Assembly: GCA_019635415.1 (NCBI GenBank)
Contig: JAHBZN010000005.1
Location: forward strand, 1 to 64,000
DNA: 64,000 bases
Source of the DNA: Ramlibacter sp.
GTDB taxonomy: Bacteria > Pseudomonadota > Gammaproteobacteria > Burkholderiales > Burkholderiaceae_C
Direction of reading: 5' to 3'
Below the pieces are notes generated by a model that was not told where the DNA came from, searched no databases, and saw only the letters and a program-made list of their open reading frames with translations. Both the position numbers and the translations under genes were made by a program. Positions 59,292-64,000 of the stretch are shown here, one piece after another (position 1 is the first letter of the stretch; every line of letters starts with the position of its first letter).

Positions 59292-61121
59292 CTACCAGGT
59301 GTCGATGGCCCTGCTGGCACCGGGGGAGGCCGGCGCCGCCGACGCCAGGCCGCGGGCCAGCCAGGCGCGGGTGTCGGCCGGGTCGATCACCGCGTCGATC
59401 TCGAGCGTGGCGGCCATGTTCAGGGCGCTGCCGGCGGCATATTGCCGGTCCACCAGCTGCTGGTACAGCGCCTCGCGTGCGGGGCCCTCGGGCTGGGCCT
59501 CGAGCTCCTTGCGGTAGCCCAGCCGCACCGCGCCCTCCAGGCCCATAGCGCCGAATTCGCCGGTGGGCCAGGCCACGGTGAACACCGGCGAGTGGAAGCC
59601 GCCCGCGCACATGGCCATGGCACCCAGCCCATAGCCCTTGCGCAGCACGACGCTGAACAAGGGCACGCGCAGGTGGGCCGCGGCGATGAACAGGCGGCTC
59701 ACATGCCGCACCTGGGCCTGGGCTTCGGTGTCGGGCCCGACCATGAAGCCCGGCGTGTCCACGAGGCTGATCAACGGCAGGCCGTGGGCATTGCACAGCT
59801 GCATGAAGCGCGCGGCCTTGTCGGCGGCGTCGGCGTCGATCGCGCCGCCCAGGTGCTGCGGGTTGCTGGCCAGCAGGCCGACCGGGCGGCCCTCGATGCG
59901 CGCCAGCGCGGTGTGGATGCCCGGGCCGAAGCCGGCGCGCAGCGGCAGCAGCGAGCCCGCATCGGCCACGCCGGCCATGGCCTGCCGCGTGTCGTAGACG
60001 CGCAGCCGGTTCTCGGGCACCACGTCGCGCAGCGCCGAGACCTCGGGGCCGGTCCATTCGCGGGTGCAGCCCTGGAAGAACGACAGGTAGTGCCGGGCGG
60101 CGGCGACCGCCGCGGCCTCGTCGTCCACCAGCACGTCGATCACGCCGTTGCCGTGCTGCACCTCGCTCGGGCCGATCTGCTCGGGTCGGTACACGCCCAG
60201 GCCGCCGCCCTCGACCATGGCCGGCCCGCCCATGCCGATGTTGCTGCCGCGCGTGGCAATGATCACGTCGCAGCAGCCCAGCAGCGCGGCGTTGCCGGCA
60301 AAGCAGCGGCCGGCCGCCACGCCCACCACCGGCACCTGGCCGTTGAGCCGGGCGAAGCTCGCGAAGGTGCTCACGTGCAAGCCGGCCACGATGGGCATGT
60401 CGGTGTCGCCGGGCCGGCCGCCGCCGCCTTCGGCGAACAGCACCACGGGCAGCTTCTGCTGCAGGGCAACGCCCAGCAGCCGGTCGGTCTTCTGGTGGTT
60501 GCGCATGCCCTGGGTGCCGGCCAGCACCGTGGCGTCGTAGGCCATGACCACGGCGCGCGCGGCCTCGGCGCCCACCTGCGCGGCATTGACGCTGCCGATG
60601 CCGGTGACCATGCCGTCGGCCGGGGTGTTGCGCACCAGGTCGTCGGCGCTGCGGCGCCCGGCCTGCGCCGCCACGGCCAGCGCGCCGTACTCGATGAAGC
60701 TGCCCTCGTCGCACAGGTCGGCGATGTTCTCGCGCGCGGTGCGCAGGCCCAGCGCATGGCGCTTGGCCACGGCGTCGGGCCGGCTGGCGTCGGCGGTGAA
60801 GGCGTGGCGATCGTGCACGCGCTGCAGGTCGGCTCGCGGCCCCACCGGGGCCTTCACGCCGGGGTTTGGGGTCAAATCGGGTTGTAGCCCAGTGTCTGCG
60901 GCGGTTGTCTGCTCTGAAATCAATAGCACGTCGCCTTCGTTTACCGTTTCTCCGGCGGCAAAGCGCAGCTCGCGAACGCGGCCCGGCGTGGTGGCACGAA
61001 GCTCATGCTCCATCTTCATGGCTTCGAGCACCAGCAGCAGGTCGCCGGCTGCCACAGTGTCGCCGGGTTGCACCAGCCATTGGACGATCTGGGCCTGCAG
61101 GGGGGAGCGGAGTTCGGTCAT
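59292..61121 (-). CDS. biotinyl domain-carboxyltransferase fusion (acyl-CoA carboxylase)
   Basis: A 609-residue fusion. Residues 1-70 are a biotinyl/lipoyl domain with the attachment site EAMKMEHE (Lys36). Residues 70-100 form a Thr/Pro-rich linker, partly encoded by copy H of the 48-bp element. Residues about 105-600 are an acyl-CoA carboxylase beta-type carboxyltransferase with both crotonase-like halves: GMVTGIGSVN and GRCFAGNAALLGCCDVI in the first, SLVDTPGFMVGPDTEAQ and RKGYGLGAMAMCAGG in the second. It should move CO2 from biotin to an acyl-CoA. No biotin carboxylase gene is in the window, so that subunit must come from elsewhere. ATG at 61121 preferred over 61130. Confidence 0.9.
   Translation of the reverse strand: MTELRSPLQAQIVQWLVQPGDTVAAGDLLLVLEAMKMEHELRATTPGRVRELRFAAGETVNEGDVLLISEQTTAADTGLQPDLTPNPGVKAPVGPRADLQRVHDRHAFTADASRPDAVAKRHALGLRTARENIADLCDEGSFIEYGALAVAAQAGRRSADDLVRNTPADGMVTGIGSVNAAQVGAEAARAVVMAYDATVLAGTQGMRNHQKTDRLLGVALQQKLPVVLFAEGGGGRPGDTDMPIVAGLHVSTFASFARLNGQVPVVGVAAGRCFAGNAALLGCCDVIIATRGSNIGMGGPAMVEGGGLGVYRPEQIGPSEVQHGNGVIDVLVDDEAAAVAAARHYLSFFQGCTREWTGPEVSALRDVVPENRLRVYDTRQAMAGVADAGSLLPLRAGFGPGIHTALARIEGRPVGLLASNPQHLGGAIDADAADKAARFMQLCNAHGLPLISLVDTPGFMVGPDTEAQAQVRHVSRLFIAAAHLRVPLFSVVLRKGYGLGAMAMCAGGFHSPVFTVAWPTGEFGAMGLEGAVRLGYRKELEAQPEGPAREALYQQLVDRQYAAGSALNMAATLEIDAVIDPADTRAWLARGLASAAPASPGASRAIDTW
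60880..60927 (-). repeat. 48-bp dispersed element, copy H, in the fusion linker
   Basis: GCTATTGATTTCAGAGC, 20 bases, GGGCTACAACC. Sense direction, but shifted relative to copies D and G: the first base is the third position of a codon. It encodes LLISEQTTAADTGLQ between the biotinyl and carboxyltransferase domains. Confidence 0.8.
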
Positions 61122-61217
61122 GCGGGGCATTGTGAATCGCCCGGGCGTCCGCCGTCGTCGTGGGTGTGACAGGGCCAACCCGTCCAGGCGCCGCCCCGCG
61201 GGCCGGCACAATGCCGC

Positions 61218-62222
61218 ATGAGCCTGATTCCCCTGATCGAAACCACCCGCGGCGCCACGCCCGAGAACCAGCACTTCGGCGCCGTGGCCGTGGTGGACGC
61301 CCAGGGCCGGCTGCAGGCCAGCGCCGGCGACCCGCACCGCCTCACGTTCACGCGCTCCACCCTCAAGGCCCTGCAGGCCCTGCCGTTCCTGGAAGCGGGC
61401 GGGCCCCGGCATTTCGGCTTCAGCCCGCAGCAGGTGGCCCTGCTGTGCGCCAGTCACAGCGGGGAGCCCATGCATGTGGCGCAGGTGCAGGGCATGCTGG
61501 ACCAGGCCGGCCTGAACCACCGGCAGCTGCGCTGCGGCTGCCATGTGCCCTATTTCGTGGACCACGGTGTCGGGCCCGCGCCCGCGGCAATCGACGAACG
61601 CCACCACAACTGCAGCGGCAAGCACACCGGCTTCCTGGCGTACTGCGCGCAGCAGGGCCTGCCGCTGGACAGCTACTGCGAGCCGGGCCACCCGCTGCAG
61701 CAGGCCATCCGCCGCGACGTGGCCCGCGCGGCCGGGCTGGCGCCCGAGGCCTTGCACATGGGCATCGACGGCTGCTCGGCGCCCAACTACGCCATGCCCC
61801 TGTCGGCGCTGGCCCGCAGCTACGCGCGGCTGGCTACCGGAGCGCGCGACGCGGAGCTGGGCGAGAGCTTCGAGCAGCTCGCGCAGGCCATGACGGCCCA
61901 CCCCGAACTGGTTAGCGGCACCGCCCGCAGCGACGAAGCCCTGATGCGCGCGGGCCGCGGCGACTGGGTGAGCAAGGTCGGCGCCGACGGTGTGCAGGTG
62001 ATCGCCAGCCGCCAGCGCGGCGAGGCCCTGGCCCTGAAGATCTGCGACGGCAACAAGCCCGCGCTGTACGCCGCCACGGTCGAGGTGCTGGAGCAGCTGG
62101 GCTGGCTCGACGACACGCAGCGCGGCGAGCTCGCGCCCTGGCGCGCGGCGGACATCCTGAATGTGCGGGGGGCGAGGGTGGGCGAGCGCCGCGCGGTGTT
62201 CCGGCTGGAACGCCCCCGCTGA
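61218..62222 (+). CDS. asparaginase of the AnsA (asparaginase II, Rhizobium) type
   Basis: A 334-residue protein of the Asparaginase_II family typified by thermolabile Rhizobium asparaginase, a fold related to serine beta-lactamases. Recognisable segments are RSTLKALQALPFLE (about residue 46), ASHSGEPMHVAQV, HHNCSGKHTGFLAYC with Cys/Ser/Lys, and GIDGCSAPNYAMPL. It should hydrolyse L-asparagine to aspartate and ammonia. It is divergent from the carboxyltransferase fusion (96 bases) and convergent with putA. Confidence 0.9.
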   Translation: MSLIPLIETTRGATPENQHFGAVAVVDAQGRLQASAGDPHRLTFTRSTLKALQALPFLEAGGPRHFGFSPQQVALLCASHSGEPMHVAQVQGMLDQAGLNHRQLRCGCHVPYFVDHGVGPAPAAIDERHHNCSGKHTGFLAYCAQQGLPLDSYCEPGHPLQQAIRRDVARAAGLAPEALHMGIDGCSAPNYAMPLSALARSYARLATGARDAELGESFEQLAQAMTAHPELVSGTARSDEALMRAGRGDWVSKVGADGVQVIASRQRGEALALKICDGNKPALYAATVEVLEQLGWLDDTQRGELAPWRAADILNVRGARVGERRAVFRLERPR

Positions 62223-62251
62223 GCCGCGGCGCCCCGGTTCGTCGGTGCCCG

Positions 62252-64000
62252 TCAGGCCAGCAGCGCCACATTCCCCCCGGCCGCCGTGGTGTTGATGGTC
62301 AGCGTCTGCTCGGCGCAGAAGCGGTACAGGTAGTGCGGGCCGCCGGCCTTGGGGCCGGTGCCGCTCAGGCCTTCACCGCCGAACGGCTGCACCCCCACCA
62401 CGGCACCGATCATGTTGCGGTTGACGTAGACGTTGCCCACGTGGGCACGGGCCGCCAGCGCCTGGGCCCGGCTGTCGATGCGGGTCTGGATGCCCAGCGT
62501 CAGGCCGTAGCCCAGTGCGTTGATCTCGTCGATCACGGCCTGCGGGTCGCCGCGCCAGCGCACGATGTGCAGCACCGGCCCGAAGATCTCCTGTTTCATG
62601 TCGGCGATGCGCGCGATCTCGAACGCCTGTGGCGCTACGAAATGCATAGCGCCTTGTGACCGCGGCGCCTGGGCTACCAGCACTTTGGCCTCTGAACCCA
62701 GGCGCTGAAGGTGGCGGCCGATGCCGTCGAACGCCTCGCGGTCGATGACCGGCCCCACGTCGGTGGCCAGGTCGGCCGGGTCACCGGTCACCAGCTCGCG
62801 CGCCGCGCCCTGGATCATCTCGATCACGCCGTCGGCGATGCCCTCGTGCACGCACAGCAGCCGCAGGGCCGAGCAGCGCTGGCCGGCGGAGCGGAAGGCG
62901 CTTTGCACCACGGCATCGGCCACCTGCTCGGGCAGGGCCGTGCTGTCCACCAGCATCGCGTTGATGCCGCCGGTCTCGGCGATCAGCGGCACGATGGGGC
63001 CGTCCTTGGCGGCCAGCGCGCGCTGGATGATCTTGGCCACCTGGGTCGAGCCAGTGAACACCACACCGGCGATGCGCGGCTGCGCCACCAGGGCGGCGCC
63101 CACGGTTTCACCGGGGCCGTGCAGCAGTTGCAGCGCGTCGGCCGGCACGCCGGCGGCGTGCAGCAGCCGGACGGCCTCCAGCGCCACGCCGGGGGTCTGT
63201 TCGGCGGGCTTGGCCAGGACCGTGTTGCCCGTGGCCAGCGCGGCGGCCACCTGGCCGACAAAGATGGCCAGCGGGAAGTTCCAGGGGCTGATGCAGACCC
63301 AGGCGCCGCGCGCGGTCTGCCTCAGCTCGTTGCTTTCCCCCGTGGGTCCGGGCAGGGCCAGGGGCTGCATGATGCGCTCGGCCTCTGCGGCGTAGTAGCG
63401 CAGGAAGTCCACCGCCTCGCGCACTTCGGCCACGGTGTCGCCCCAGGTCTTGAAGGCTTCCTTGACCAGCAGGGCGCAAAAGCGCGGCGTCTGCGCCTCC
63501 AGCGCGTCGGCCGCCTGGCGCAGCAGCGCGGCGCGCCGGGCCACCGGCGTGCGGCTCCAGGCCGGGAAGGCCGCGACGGCCCGTGCCGTGGCATCGGCGG
63601 CCCGGGCGGCGTCCGCGGTGGCCACGGCGGGCACCGCGGTGGCGGCGAGCGCCCGCAGCAGCGGCTCGCGCGTCGTCGGCACGGTCAGGTCCAGCCCCGC
63701 GCTGTTGATGCGGCCGGGTCCCAGCAGTTCGGCCGGCAGCGGGAGCGTGGCCGCCGGGTCGAGCCGCAGCGGCGAGATCAACAGCTCGTCCATGCCCACG
63801 GACTCGTCGGCCAGCTGGTGCACGAAGGAGGAGTTGGCGCCGTTTTCCAGCAGACGGCGCACCAGGTAGGCCAGCAGATCGCGGTGCTTGCCCACCGGCG
63901 CGTAGACGCGGCAGCTCACCAGCGGATTCTTCAGCACCTCGCGGTAGATGCCTTCGCCCATGCCGTGCAGGCGCTGCATCTCGAAGCGACCGCCGCTGCG
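62252..64000 (-). CDS. putA: proline utilisation protein PutA, C-terminal part (partial at window edge)
   Basis: Bifunctional proline dehydrogenase / 1-pyrroline-5-carboxylate dehydrogenase. The frame runs off the right edge; the visible 582 residues begin in the end of the FAD-dependent PRODH domain (RFEMQRLHGMGE) and include the whole aldehyde dehydrogenase domain. That domain shows SPWNFPLAIF, the catalytic Glu in LIAETGGIN, the catalytic Cys in SAGQRCSALR, and EIFGPVLHIV. It ends soon after the dehydrogenase domain (AAGGNVALLA), so no extra C-terminal domain is present. One stretch (LVAQAPRSQGAMHFVA) is encoded by copy I of the 48-bp element in antisense. Confidence 0.95.
   Translation of the reverse strand, partial: RSGGRFEMQRLHGMGEGIYREVLKNPLVSCRVYAPVGKHRDLLAYLVRRLLENGANSSFVHQLADESVGMDELLISPLRLDPAATLPLPAELLGPGRINSAGLDLTVPTTREPLLRALAATAVPAVATADAARAADATARAVAAFPAWSRTPVARRAALLRQAADALEAQTPRFCALLVKEAFKTWGDTVAEVREAVDFLRYYAAEAERIMQPLALPGPTGESNELRQTARGAWVCISPWNFPLAIFVGQVAAALATGNTVLAKPAEQTPGVALEAVRLLHAAGVPADALQLLHGPGETVGAALVAQPRIAGVVFTGSTQVAKIIQRALAAKDGPIVPLIAETGGINAMLVDSTALPEQVADAVVQSAFRSAGQRCSALRLLCVHEGIADGVIEMIQGAARELVTGDPADLATDVGPVIDREAFDGIGRHLQRLGSEAKVLVAQAPRSQGAMHFVAPQAFEIARIADMKQEIFGPVLHIVRWRGDPQAVIDEINALGYGLTLGIQTRIDSRAQALAARAHVGNVYVNRNMIGAVVGVQPFGGEGLSGTGPKAGGPHYLYRFCAEQTLTINTTAAGGNVALLA
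62634..62681 (+). repeat. 48-bp dispersed element, copy I, antisense in putA
   Basis: GCTACGAAATGCATAGC, 20 bases, GGGCTACCAGC, opposite to the coding strand of putA. It encodes LVAQAPRSQGAMHFVA in a length-variable loop before the conserved EIFGP motif of the dehydrogenase domain. Confidence 0.78.

Noticed and set aside
59258-59305. Possible degenerate 48-bp element across the carboxyltransferase stop codon
   Set aside because: TAGC is followed at 20 bases by GCCTACCAG, but the left arm does not begin with GCT at the right place and the terminal motif is altered; the region is better explained as an 8-bp hairpin.

Overview
The window is a high-GC chromosomal segment of a betaproteobacterium, most likely a member of the Comamonadaceae (Burkholderiales). 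Supporting signs are the split S10 ribosomal operon that ends at rpsQ, the atpIBEFHAGDC operon, the dat-DUF493-lipB-lipA cluster, mreBCD-mrdA divergent from gatCAB, a sugar-permease-less PTS, and the style of the short dispersed repeats. I cannot name the genus. Coding density is very high and no gene-free stretch exceeds 300 bases. The largest gaps are about 220 b (rpsJ-rplC), 204 b (mreB-gatC) and 181 b (upstream of the cytochrome c' gene). I see no rRNA, tRNA, CRISPR array, insertion sequence, prophage or replication origin.

Layout. 1-5.5 kb: S10 ribosomal operon, rpsJ to rpsQ, with a promoter and structured leader inside it and a terminator at its end. 5.5-15 kb: peroxiredoxin, an acetyltransferase, a large secreted DUF11 protein, a cytochrome b561/cytochrome c' pair, exported thioredoxin-fold proteins, and a CoA-transferase/hydrolase pair. 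15-19 kb: lipoprotein, MFS transporter, EIIA, HPr and Enzyme I, tightly packed. 19-25 kb: serine dehydratase, then a LysR regulator divergent from a 1070-residue protein that fuses a cobalamin/Fe-S reductive dehalogenase to a phthalate-dioxygenase-reductase-type module. 25-31 kb: minus-strand run of EamA transporter, AraC regulator, lipoate synthesis and D-amino-acid aminotransferase, MBL-fold lipoprotein and CopD-like protein. 31-38 kb: F1Fo ATP synthase. 38-42 kb: TPM/LemA cluster and small enzymes. 42-51 kb: cell-shape genes and the tRNA amidotransferase. 51-64 kb: pyrE, xth, pldA, rep, an AEC carrier, an AGXT-like aminotransferase, a biotinyl-carboxyltransferase fusion, an asparaginase, and the 3' part of putA, which runs off the window.

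The most unusual signal is not a gene. Nine copies of a 48-bp element are scattered over the window. Each has a 17-bp arm that starts GCT (GTT in one copy) and ends (T/G)AGC, then exactly 20 variable bases, then an 11-bp motif close to GGGCTACAGCC. Four copies lie between genes. Others are inside genes and are translated without breaking the frame (48 b = 16 codons), for example as the signal peptide of a small exported protein, as a segment of the D-amino-acid aminotransferase and as the linker of the carboxyltransferase fusion. One copy carries the start codon of a hydrolase. A second, 69-70-bp element occurs twice. The second highlight is the self-sufficient reductive dehalogenase, whose Tyr/Lys spacing matches the known catalytic residues of this family, together with its LysR regulator and a T-N11-A type operator.
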